A DNA stretch of 64,000 nucleotides from Roseomonas indoligenes (GTDB taxonomy: Bacteria; Pseudomonadota; Alphaproteobacteria; Acetobacterales; Acetobacteraceae): NCBI RefSeq assembly GCF_017813365.1, contig NZ_JAGIZA010000004.1, forward strand, positions 186,001-250,000, read 5' to 3'. The notes beneath the pieces were generated by a model, which did no database searches, was not told the origin of the DNA, and saw nothing but the letters and a program-made list of their open reading frames with translations. Below, piece after piece: positions 17,964-25,436 of the stretch. Both the position numbers and the translations under genes were made by a program. The stretch's first letter is position 1, and every line of letters begins with the position of its first letter.

Positions 17964-19436
17964 TCACCTCAGCGGTTGACTACTAGATTCACCGGGCTTG
18001 CCCTCCCGCATCCCGGAGACCGACGAGAGGGGCAGCGCGCTTTTCGTCTCGACCCGGGGCGCTATTCCGCACACCCGCCGGAACCCCTCCACGATGCTCC
18101 CCGTGGCCTCCGCGCGGGCGCTGGCGGGGACGATGAGGCTATCGTGGACGGGGAGGGCGAGCACGCCCCGGCCGCGCAGCTCCCGCATGGCCCAGCTCAT
18201 CGCGGCAGCCTCCCGGGCGGCGAGGAAGGGGGACACCAGCTCCTCCGGTGACACACCGAGACGCGCGGCGAGGGCGGGGGACACGACCACGCCAGGGTCT
18301 CCCAGGCATGGATGGCGCTTCAGCATGGCTGCGCGGATAACCTTCGCGTCCTGCGCCCGGTCGGCATCCGGAGTGCGGCGAGACCATCTCTCCACCGCCT
18401 TGCCCTTGCCCAGCGCCTCCAGCAGCCACCGTTTCGACGCCGCGCGAGGGACGCCCTCGACGTGGTAGGGGTCGCCCTCGACCGGCCCTAGCCCGCATAG
18501 TCCGCGAAGGATGGCCAGGTGGGCAGCCTGGACGTCCAGCTCCACCACCGGCTCTCCTCCGATGGTCAGGGCGCCGCGGAGGGCTTGCGGCATTGTCTGG
18601 TAGACTCCATCCGCCCCGGCGGCATACCAGCGCCCGTGAAGCTCCCAAGCGCCATGAAAGACCCGCTTCCACCGCGGAGGCGTGCAGCCCGTCACGGTGA
18701 CGCGCTCGGCCATGGCGTTGTGCTCGCCCACGTCGGCGGCGATAAGCGTGGCCAACTCGTCCGACTTGGATGCGACCAGGCGAGGCTTCGGCCGGTCAGC
18801 TCCCCAGCCTTCCGGCACGAAGGGACGCAGGTCCACCGGGTCCTTAACCTTCGGCGGCTTCGACGGAGGCGCCAGGCGAAAGTCCTGCCGCACCGTCGCG
18901 GGGCTGACGCCGTGCTGTTCCGCCAGCTCCAGCAGCGCGGCCCTCGGCCAGAACCGGGCGGCCCAGCCCTTCGAGAGCGGAGACGCCGGGTCCCACCCTT
19001 CCGTCTGAAAACGCTTGCCGCCGTGCTCGCGGACCAGCTCCAGGGTCACCAGCGCGCCCATCGTCGCGACGAACGCGCGGTAGCCCACCGGGCCGCCCGA
19101 GAAGCCCGCTGCCGTCTTGCTGCGGTAGGCGGGGCGGGGCTCCCCATGCCCTCCCCACGCATCCAGTAGCGACCCGGCGACGGCGCCCAGCGCGCCGCAC
19201 AGTTCCCGTTTCCCGGCCTCGCGGCGCTTGGTCTTGCGGGCACTCGCAGGTCCTGCTTCGTGAGCCAGGATGAAGGCCACGAGATCGTCGACCAGCGCCA
19301 CCGCTCCGGGGCTGGCAGGCGACCGGCAGAGGTCCAAGGGCCGGGCCGCCGCGAGTGTCGCAGGGTCCAGCTCGTCGGGCGGGGACGGGAAAGGCATCGG
19401 CGGTTCATGGCGCAGGGCAGGCACCACGTCCACCAC
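17964..19436 (-). CDS. Small family A DNA polymerase-like protein with HTH
   Basis: This 490-residue protein has three palm-like motifs in PolA order. Motif A is PVVELDVQAAHL (Asp301), a motif B-like R331/K335 helix is RAASKRWLLEALGKG, and motif C is ALPVHDSLIVP (His431-Asp432). GRWYAAGADGVYQ before motif A is also typical of this uncharacterised mobile-element family. There is no 3'-5' or 5'-3' exonuclease. A possible helix-turn-helix lies at about 166-188 (LLELAEQHGVSPATVRQDF). GTG at 19436 is the first start; ATG at 19397 is an alternative. It is likely to be a replication protein of the element, divergent from the DNA-binding protein gene. Confidence 0.65.
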   Translation of the reverse strand: MVDVVPALRHEPPMPFPSPPDELDPATLAAARPLDLCRSPASPGAVALVDDLVAFILAHEAGPASARKTKRREAGKRELCGALGAVAGSLLDAWGGHGEPRPAYRSKTAAGFSGGPVGYRAFVATMGALVTLELVREHGGKRFQTEGWDPASPLSKGWAARFWPRAALLELAEQHGVSPATVRQDFRLAPPSKPPKVKDPVDLRPFVPEGWGADRPKPRLVASKSDELATLIAADVGEHNAMAERVTVTGCTPPRWKRVFHGAWELHGRWYAAGADGVYQTMPQALRGALTIGGEPVVELDVQAAHLAILRGLCGLGPVEGDPYHVEGVPRAASKRWLLEALGKGKAVERWSRRTPDADRAQDAKVIRAAMLKRHPCLGDPGVVVSPALAARLGVSPEELVSPFLAAREAAAMSWAMRELRGRGVLALPVHDSLIVPASARAEATGSIVEGFRRVCGIAPRVETKSALPLSSVSGMREGKPGESSSQPLR

Positions 19437-19967
19437 TTTTGTTTCCGGATACCCTCTTCGGGCCTTCCCCTGGGATAGACCATGGGATCACTGTGAGTGG
19501 CATAGGGAAGAGTGGAGAGGAGGGGTGAACCCTCCTCCTCTGTCCATCATCGGGACGTCCGAGAGGTCATGCGGGTCCTTGCGCCTCTCGTTCTCTTCCC
19601 CCTGCCCGCCCCGTTAGAGAACAGCCCCGGAGCCTGCCCCGAGCCTGCAACAACTACCCAGGGGCCTCCTCTCACTCCTGGATCGTCCGCATGACCGCCC
19701 GCCGGGCCAGGTCACGCCGTGCCCTCTCCATGCCCGCCGCGATGGTTTCCACCGAGCCCCGCACGTCCTCTGCATAGCGTTCATGGGGATAGGTCCCTGG
19801 CCGCCACCATGTCGGGGGAGGGCGCGGCGCAGGACGCGAGAGAGGCGGCTAAGAGGACGGCCCGAAGGATCAAAGGGCGGGTCAGTGTGCTTGCTCCGTG
19901 CTTTCCTGCGGTGGCGGGCTCGGGGCAGGGCGCCGCGTCCACCGTCTCGGGAGATAGAGGGAGGCCC
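19437..19967. other. 530-bp divergent control region of the replication genes
   Basis: This lies between the polymerase-like gene (minus) and the DNA-binding gene (plus). It contains an 8-bp perfect inverted repeat, GAGGAGGG/CCCTCCTC (19517-19537, loop GTGAA), without a T-run. On the minus strand a 30-codon TTG-started frame (19873-19781) encodes a lipobox-like peptide, and a 59-codon frame without a start codon (19848-19672) reads like a helical protein. Neither is strong enough to annotate as a gene. Promoters and possibly the origin are expected here, but none is clear. Confidence 0.45.
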
Positions 19968-20561
19968 ATGGTCGACAAGGCGCCCGACTTCGCCGTCGTC
20001 TTCACCGGGACCGCTCCCGGCATCAACTGCCACATCGGAGCGCCTGACACCGACCGCCCGCCTGGTGCGAGTTGGGAGCCGGACGGGAAGCACAAAGCAA
20101 CCCTGGTCTTCGAGCCCTCGGACCCGGATTTGGCGACCCTATCAGCCGCCCTAGAGGCCGCCCGCAAGGCCGCATTCCCGGACGAGGCGGCCGTCGCGCT
20201 GCCGCTGAAGAAGGGCAGGGCAGGCACCCGCCATGCCGGCAAGGTGCTGTTCACGGCGACGGCTACGTCCCGCCCAGAGACCTTCGACCGGCGGGGCCGA
20301 CCGATGGACCCGCACGGGATCAGCAGGGACGGCGACGAGTTGCGCCTGAAGGTGCTCCTGGTGCCGTGGGAGTTCACTGAAAGGTTCCAAGCGACCGCAA
20401 CGAGCAAGACGAAGGAGGCCAAGGTCTACGGCATTGCGGCCCGCCTCGACGGCGTGCAGTTGATCAGAAGTCGCCCCAATTGGCCTCACGATGCCGGCGG
20501 CTTCAGTGATCTAGGAGACGGCCCGCAAGAGGCGGAAGGAGGCCCAGCGAGGCGTCGCTAG
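19968..20561 (+). CDS. DUF2815/T7 gp2.5-like single-strand DNA-binding protein
   Basis: This 197-residue protein has the layout of phage DUF2815 single-strand DNA-binding proteins: KHKATLVFEPSDPDLATL, then an alanine-rich helix and KAAFPDEAA, LPLKKG, then GKVLFTATATSRPETFDRRG and a final beta segment KVYGIAARLDGVQLIRS. The ATG at 19968 follows AGAGGGAGGCCC. In T7-like phages this protein coats single strands and stimulates the phage polymerase. It lies divergent to the polymerase-like gene, so the two probably form the replication module of the element. Confidence 0.7.
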   Translation: MVDKAPDFAVVFTGTAPGINCHIGAPDTDRPPGASWEPDGKHKATLVFEPSDPDLATLSAALEAARKAAFPDEAAVALPLKKGRAGTRHAGKVLFTATATSRPETFDRRGRPMDPHGISRDGDELRLKVLLVPWEFTERFQATATSKTKEAKVYGIAARLDGVQLIRSRPNWPHDAGGFSDLGDGPQEAEGGPARRR

Positions 20562-20619
20562 GAGACTTGCTGACGGCGCGAGCGGGCTGGCGGCACCACC
20601 CTGCCGGGAGGGCTCTCGG

Positions 20620-20649
20620 AAGTCTGGGAGTGGCCTCTGCAAGTCTGGG
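20620..20649. repeat. Two 9-bp direct repeats AAGTCTGGG, 21 bp apart
   Basis: AAGTCTGGG occurs at 20620-20628 and 20641-20649, a start-to-start distance of two helical turns. It lies in the 136-bp gap between the convergent DNA-binding and recombinase genes. A weak GAGGG/CCCTC hairpin follows (20654-20670). The function is unknown; a protein-binding site is one option. Confidence 0.5.
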
Positions 20650-20697
20650 GAGAGAGGGATTTTCACCCTCCGAAGGGCGCGGGACCCATAGCACTCA

Positions 20698-22308
20698 TCA
20701 CACTTTGCCGCGCGGCGAGGCTCCTGGCTTTCCCCACCCGAAGACAACCTCGGTCTTGCCTCCCTGCCGCCAGTGGAGGGTCGCCACGCCCGTCGCGCCG
20801 TCGACCTGAACCTCGGTCAGTGCCTCTCGCAGCAGCCCGTTAACCGCGTCCGGCTCCGCGGTGGCGTCGGCAAGGGCATCCCGGAGGCGCTTCAGGCGGT
20901 TCTCCACCATCGGGACGCCGCTGGCTCGCGCGATGCCCTGGAGCCCCTGAAGGGTCTTGCGCGCCTGATCTCTCTGCGCCTCCAGGTCGTCAACGCGGAA
21001 CCTCAGGGCAGAGGACCCAGGGCTTGCAATGAGCGCGTCGAGGGCGCCGGACAGGCGGGCTTCAGAGGCTTCGACGGCCATGGCCGCTCTATCCAATGCG
21101 GTCAGCACTTCGTCCTCGCCTCGGGGTGCCTCATCAAAGATGGCCTGCGCGTGCCGCCGCAGGGCATCCTCCACGTCCACAAGGACGGCACTCGGGGCGG
21201 CGCAGCGTCGGGCCTTTGCGCTCACGCAGGTAAGCCGGTCGCGGCCCGCCTTGCCCGGGGTGGCCGTCCCCTTGTTCACCCGGGTCATAGTGCTGCCGCA
21301 CGCCGGGCAGGTTGCCAGCCCTGCGACCAGGTTGCGGACCCCGGTAGCGGCGCGGGTCTTAGGCGCAGGGCGTCCGCCCCGCTGCGCTCGGACGATCTCG
21401 AAGACGTCGGAAGGGACGACGGCTGGAAAATACCCCGTGATGGCGTCCTGCGGGATACGCCGCTTGTTGCCCTCGACATGCTCGATGCGGTGAGGGACGA
21501 AGATGCCCCCCGCGGCCGGGCTGTCGATGATCTTTGCGACGGTCGACCGCCCCCAGAAGTCCCGGGTCTCCCGGTTCGGGATGCCGAAAGGGGCAATGCC
21601 ATCCTGGTTGAGCCGCGTTGTGATCCCGTTCAGGCTCTCTCCGCGGGCGGCCTCGTCGAAGATGCGCCGAACGACGGCGGCGCGCTCCTCTATGACCTCG
21701 AAGCGTCGCGTCTGCGGGTCCAGGCGAAGCCAGGACGGGCATTTGGCGGTGAGGGGCTTCGTCGCGGCGGTGGCGCGCTTCTGTGACCATGCGGCCCTCA
21801 GCCGGCGTCCCTTGGTCGCGCTCTCCTCGTTCGCGCGGATCATCACGAACAGGCTCTCCATGATCTTCAGCGGGTTGGCCCGAAGCTCCTCCCGCGAATA
21901 GACCTTCCGGTCCTGCAAAGAAACGAGGGTGATGCCTGCATTGATGATCTGTTGGAAGACCGGCATCGCATCCCACGGGTCCTGCCGCGAGACCCGGTCC
22001 AGGCTCTCCACCAAAAGGTAAGAGCCCGCCGGCACAACGCCCATGTCAACGGCTCGGAGGAAGGCGCCGAGAGCACCCGTGCGAGCGTTGGTCCCGCGGA
22101 ACGCCGAAACGCCGAGGTCTTGGAAGGTAAGGCTCTCATCCAGCTCTAGACCGTGGGACAATGCGTAATCTGCCGCCAGCGTCGACTGCCGCCGCAAGCT
22201 GTCGCCCTTAGCCTGTTCGGCCGACGAGAAGCGCAAATAAGAGAAGGCTCGCACTGTCACCGCCGCCACCGCCCGCCATCCCACCTGCGGGCCACCCCCC
22301 CAGGACAT
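20698..22308 (-). CDS. Large serine recombinase (integrase/excisionase of the element)
   Basis: This 536-residue site-specific recombinase has an N-terminal resolvase domain with FSYLRFSSAEQ (catalytic Ser28), SLRRQ and ESLDRVSRQDPWD. A recombinase domain follows (about 180-290, with PFGIPNRETRDFWGRSTV). The zinc ribbon (CPACGSTMT...C...C at about 335-375) is next, and then a coiled coil (about 395-470). Such enzymes join attP and attB without host factors, and reverse this with a directionality factor. The ATG at 22308 has AGAAGG five bases upstream and lies only 38 bp from the right junction octamer, the usual placement beside attP. No recombination directionality factor is recognised. Confidence 0.95.
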   Translation of the reverse strand: MSWGGGPQVGWRAVAAVTVRAFSYLRFSSAEQAKGDSLRRQSTLAADYALSHGLELDESLTFQDLGVSAFRGTNARTGALGAFLRAVDMGVVPAGSYLLVESLDRVSRQDPWDAMPVFQQIINAGITLVSLQDRKVYSREELRANPLKIMESLFVMIRANEESATKGRRLRAAWSQKRATAATKPLTAKCPSWLRLDPQTRRFEVIEERAAVVRRIFDEAARGESLNGITTRLNQDGIAPFGIPNRETRDFWGRSTVAKIIDSPAAGGIFVPHRIEHVEGNKRRIPQDAITGYFPAVVPSDVFEIVRAQRGGRPAPKTRAATGVRNLVAGLATCPACGSTMTRVNKGTATPGKAGRDRLTCVSAKARRCAAPSAVLVDVEDALRRHAQAIFDEAPRGEDEVLTALDRAAMAVEASEARLSGALDALIASPGSSALRFRVDDLEAQRDQARKTLQGLQGIARASGVPMVENRLKRLRDALADATAEPDAVNGLLREALTEVQVDGATGVATLHWRQGGKTEVVFGWGKPGASPRGKV

Positions 22309-22324
22309 GGCGACCTTCTACCCA

Positions 22325-22360
22325 ACTGCGGGTCTTAAGTCCACGACATGAGCAAGTGGT
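22325..22360. other. Right attachment site (attP right arm plus comM half)
   Basis: The element arm CTGCGGGTCTTAAGTCCACG (22325-22344) leads to CATGAGCA (22347-22354), after which comM coding sequence begins. The arm mirrors AAGAACCGCAG at 11830-11840, placing the centre of symmetry at the AG of the octamer (22351-22352). Confidence 0.8.
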
Positions 22361-22994
22361 GCTGCCCGGCCGCCGCAATCTCCAGCGCCCGCTTCGCGCT
22401 CTCCTGTCCGCGTACCTCCGACAGGCATGGGCCACGCGCTTCCCCGGCCATCGGCGCGGCCGGGGCGGGTGGCGACAGCACCTGCCGGCCCTGGAAATGG
22501 GCGATCAGGGCGCGCAGGTCCGGCGCGGCCACGGCCTCCGTCATCCCGGCCCAGCACGCCTCCACGCCCTGGGCCGCAGGGCAGACGAGGCCGAGGTCCC
22601 GCTCCCCGCAGGCGAGCGCCGCCGGCAGCACGCCCGCGACAGGCTGAATGCTGCCGTCCAGCGCCAGTTCCCCCATGGCGGCGAAGTGGGCCAGTTCGTC
22701 GGCGGGGATGACGCCCATCGCCGCCAACAGGCCGAGCGCCATGGGCAGGTCGAAATGACTTCCCTCCTTCGGCAGGTCGGCGGGCGCCAGATTCACCAGG
22801 ATGCGCTTGGGCGGCAGAGACAGTCCGAGGCCGGAGAGCACCGCGCGCACCCGCTCCCGGCTCTCCGCCACGGCCTTGTTCGCCAGCCCGACCACTGTGA
22901 AGGCCGGCAGGCCGGCGGAGAGCTGCACCTGCACCTCGACCGGAACCGCCTCGACGCCCTGGAGGGAGAAGGTGGTGACGCGGGAAAGGCTCAC
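22335..22994 (-). pseudogene. comM: comM 5' fragment (ChlI/Lon-like N-terminal domain), separated by the element
   Basis: This carries the first 215 residues of ComM (SRVTTFSLQGVEAVPVEVQV to AAAGQHHLLM, in between the subunit ChlI domain with NLAPADLPKEGSHFDLPMALG and GELALDGSI). Element sequence then adds S-W-T-stop. The GTG start overlaps the stop of the upstream deacetylase gene as GTGA. It lacks the whole AAA+ ATPase core, so it cannot act as a helicase. Fusing codons up to 22351 with 11813 onward gives a 1512-bp frame without a stop until the normal end. Confidence 0.95.
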
Positions 22995-24022
22995 CAGCGC
23001 CAGCCACCCAGGAAGCGGGCGAGGAGGCTGCCGATAACCTCCACGTTGTACCCGCCTTCCTGGATGATCGCGGTGGGCAGGCGAAGGGCGGAGATCGCCT
23101 CCGCCGCGCGGGCAAAGCCTTCCTCGGTGACCCGCAGTGCGGCCAGCGGCTCCTTCTCGGAAGCGTCGAAGCCGAGCGAGACGACCAGCGCTTCCGCCCC
23201 GAAGGCGCGGATCCGTGCGATTCCCGCGGCCACGGCCTCCAGCCAGGCCTCGTTGCCCGTGCCGAAGGGCTGCGGCAGGTTCAGGTTGCAGCCGTCGCCG
23301 TCACCGGCGCCGGTCTCCGATGCATGGCCGACGAACCATGGATAATAGCGGTCCGGGTCGGCGTGCACGGAGACGGTGAGCACGTCGCCCCGCGTCCAGA
23401 AGATGCCCTGGGTGCCGTTGCCGTGGTGGCTGTCGACGTCCAGCGTGGCGACGCGGCGCGCGCCGACATCGCGCAGCGCCTGCACGGCCAGCGCCGCATT
23501 GTTGACGAAGCAGTGCCCCCCGGCGCGCGCGGCGTAGGCATGGTGCCCGGGCGGCCGGCAGAGCGCGTAGGCGGTGCCGCCCTTCGCGGCGACACCCGCG
23601 GCGGCAAGGGCGCAGCCGGCAGCGCCTAGCGCCGCCTCCCAGGTTCCCGGGCCCACGGGGCAGGCGGTATCGGCCGTGTACCAGCCGGCCTTGCCCACCG
23701 CCTGGGTCGAGGGCCGCGCGCCCTGTGCCAGCATCTCCGGCGAGGGATGGACGTTCGCCACGATCTCCGGCCCCGCGCCTGGCGCTGAAGCCCATTCCGC
23801 CGGGCCGTCGCGCAGCCAATCCAGGTAGTCGGGGGAGTGGACCCTCTCCAGTGCCTCACGCGCTGGCAGGGCCGGCACGGCCGGCGCAATGCCGAGGCTC
23901 CTCAGCCCCTCGCGCAGGGAAGCCGCGCGCGCCGGCACCTCGAAATTCGGCCGGAGCACTCCGCGCTGCAGGAAGAATTGCGGCGCATGCGCCGATTCCG
24001 CGGGGTGGTCGAAGGCTTGCAT
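22991..24022 (-). CDS. Histone deacetylase-family amidohydrolase (acetylpolyamine/AcuC type)
   Basis: This 343-residue Zn-dependent deacetylase fold has the active-site motifs CRPPGHHA (His160-His161), GGHCFVNNAAL, TLDVDSHHGNGTQ (metal ligands Asp197 and His199) and the late GFDASEKEP and IQEGGYN. Bacterial members deacetylate acetylpolyamines or proteins such as acetyl-CoA synthetase; the target here is unknown. AGGG lies seven bases before the ATG. Its stop overlaps the comM GTG start, so the two genes were coupled before the element split comM. Confidence 0.9.
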   Translation of the reverse strand: MQAFDHPAESAHAPQFFLQRGVLRPNFEVPARAASLREGLRSLGIAPAVPALPAREALERVHSPDYLDWLRDGPAEWASAPGAGPEIVANVHPSPEMLAQGARPSTQAVGKAGWYTADTACPVGPGTWEAALGAAGCALAAAGVAAKGGTAYALCRPPGHHAYAARAGGHCFVNNAALAVQALRDVGARRVATLDVDSHHGNGTQGIFWTRGDVLTVSVHADPDRYYPWFVGHASETGAGDGDGCNLNLPQPFGTGNEAWLEAVAAGIARIRAFGAEALVVSLGFDASEKEPLAALRVTEEGFARAAEAISALRLPTAIIQEGGYNVEVIGSLLARFLGGWRW

Positions 24023-24143
24023 GGGCTGACCCTATGGGCGGCCCGGACTCTTGTCCACGCGACCGCAACATGCCCCGTCTGTCCCTCGACAGGGGGCGCC
24101 GAAGGCGTAGCCTGCGCGCCCCCGCCACTGCCAGGACTGTTCC

Positions 24144-25436
24144 ATGACCCCTCTCGACCCCGGTGCGAAGCGCGCGATCCTGGAGGCCGTCGATGCCCTG
24201 CAGGGGGCGGCGATCGACCGCCTCTCCGACCTCGTGCGCTGCGATTCCACCCTGGGGAAGGAGGCCGGCGCGCTGGAGCTGATGGCGCGGAACTATGAGT
24301 CGCTCGGCCTGACCCCGCGCCGTATTCCGACGGAGCCGGAGGCGCTGAAGGACCACCCGGGCTTCTCGCCCCCGCTCATATCCTATGCCGGGCGCGACAA
24401 CGTGGCCGCCATCCACACGCCGCGCGAGAGGAAGGGCCGCAGCCTGGCGCTCCAGGGCCATGTGGACGTGGTGCCGGAAGGCGCGGCCGATCTCTGGATT
24501 ACCCCGCCCTACGAGCCATCCGTGCGGGATGGTCGCCTGTACGGCCGCGGTGCCGGCGACATGAAGGCGGGCATCGTCTCCTACCTCACGGCTTTCCAGG
24601 CGCTGAAGATGGCCGGGCTGCAGCCGGCGGCCGCCGTGCAGATGCAGGCGGTGGTCGAGGAGGAGTGCAGCGGCAACGGCGCCCTGGCCACCATGCTGGC
24701 GATGCCGAAGACGGACGCCGTTGTGATCCCCGAGCCCGGCCCGGGAATGGCCGCGATGTACTCGGCCGAGGTGGGCGTGGTCTGGGCCTGGGTGACTGTG
24801 ACGGGCCGCCCGACCCATGTCCGGGACATGCATGCCGGCATCAACGCGATCGAGGGCGCGATGCGGATCGCGGCGGGCTTCAAGGACTACGAGAACGAGC
24901 GCAACCGGGCGGAGAATGTCCACGCGGCCTTCCGCGGGGTGAACCATCCCGTGAACGTCAACCTCGGCACGGTGGAGGGCGGGGAGTGGAACTCCTCTGT
25001 GCCGACCCGCGCGAGGATCGGGCTGCGGGTGGGCGTGATGCTCGGCTACTCGGCGGCGCAGACGAAGGCAGACATCGAGCGCATCGTGGCAGAGGCGGCC
25101 ACGGATCCGGGGCTGCGCGGCACGCAGGTGAAGCTGGAGTTCAAGGGCTTCATGGCCGATCCCTGCGGCTTCGACATGGAGAGCGACATCGCCCGCCTCG
25201 CCCAGCGCGCCTATGCGGAGGTGAGCGGCAGCGAGCTGCGCCACTACCCCGCCACCGGCCTGACGGACGGGCGCTTCTTCACCCTGTACCAGGACACGCC
25301 CGTGGCCTGCTTCGGGCCGGAGGCGCAGGAGATCCACGGCATCGACGAGAGCGTCTCCCTCTCCTCCATGCACGACATCACCCGCAGCATCGCCCTTCTG
25401 ATGGCCGAGTGGTGCGGGGTGGAGAAGGCGGCATGA
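24144..25436 (+). CDS. M20 family deacylase (ArgE/DapE type)
   Basis: This 430-residue two-Zn amidohydrolase removes acyl groups from N-acyl amino acids or related amides. Metal and catalytic motifs are LQGHVDVVPEG (His/Asp), GRGAGDMKAG and VVEEECSGNG (general-base Glu), with a dimerisation insert in the middle. AGGA lies seven bases before the ATG. The last four bases overlap the next gene (ATGA). It opens a run of five plus-strand genes that looks like a catabolic operon for modified amino acids or small peptides; the real substrate is not known. Confidence 0.88.
   Translation: MTPLDPGAKRAILEAVDALQGAAIDRLSDLVRCDSTLGKEAGALELMARNYESLGLTPRRIPTEPEALKDHPGFSPPLISYAGRDNVAAIHTPRERKGRSLALQGHVDVVPEGAADLWITPPYEPSVRDGRLYGRGAGDMKAGIVSYLTAFQALKMAGLQPAAAVQMQAVVEEECSGNGALATMLAMPKTDAVVIPEPGPGMAAMYSAEVGVVWAWVTVTGRPTHVRDMHAGINAIEGAMRIAAGFKDYENERNRAENVHAAFRGVNHPVNVNLGTVEGGEWNSSVPTRARIGLRVGVMLGYSAAQTKADIERIVAEAATDPGLRGTQVKLEFKGFMADPCGFDMESDIARLAQRAYAEVSGSELRHYPATGLTDGRFFTLYQDTPVACFGPEAQEIHGIDESVSLSSMHDITRSIALLMAEWCGVEKAA

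Larger units (their letters stand above)
11814..22350. mobile_element. 10.5-kb serine-recombinase element (phage satellite or reduced prophage) in comM
   Basis: The two comM parts on the same strand are interrupted by 10,537 bp. Both junctions share an octamer, CATCAGCA on the left (11810-11817) and CATGAGCA on the right (22347-22354). Cargo, left to right: direct repeats, ejection-protein-like gene, antirepressor-like cluster (minus), HNH-like protein, Panacea-domain pair, polymerase A-like protein (minus), DUF2815/gp2.5-like DNA-binding protein, and a large serine recombinase (minus) next to the right end. No terminase, portal, capsid or tail genes are seen. The mix suggests a T7-like podovirus-derived satellite or decayed prophage. 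Confidence 0.92.

Noticed and set aside
19672-19873. Rz/Rz1-type spanin pair
   Set aside because: The outer-frame lipobox peptide has only a TTG start without a ribosome site, the partner frame has no start codon or membrane segment, and no endolysin or holin is present.
20072-20380. Alternative frame inside the DNA-binding protein gene
   Set aside because: It is a shadow frame; the DUF2815-like frame has the domain pattern and the ribosome site.
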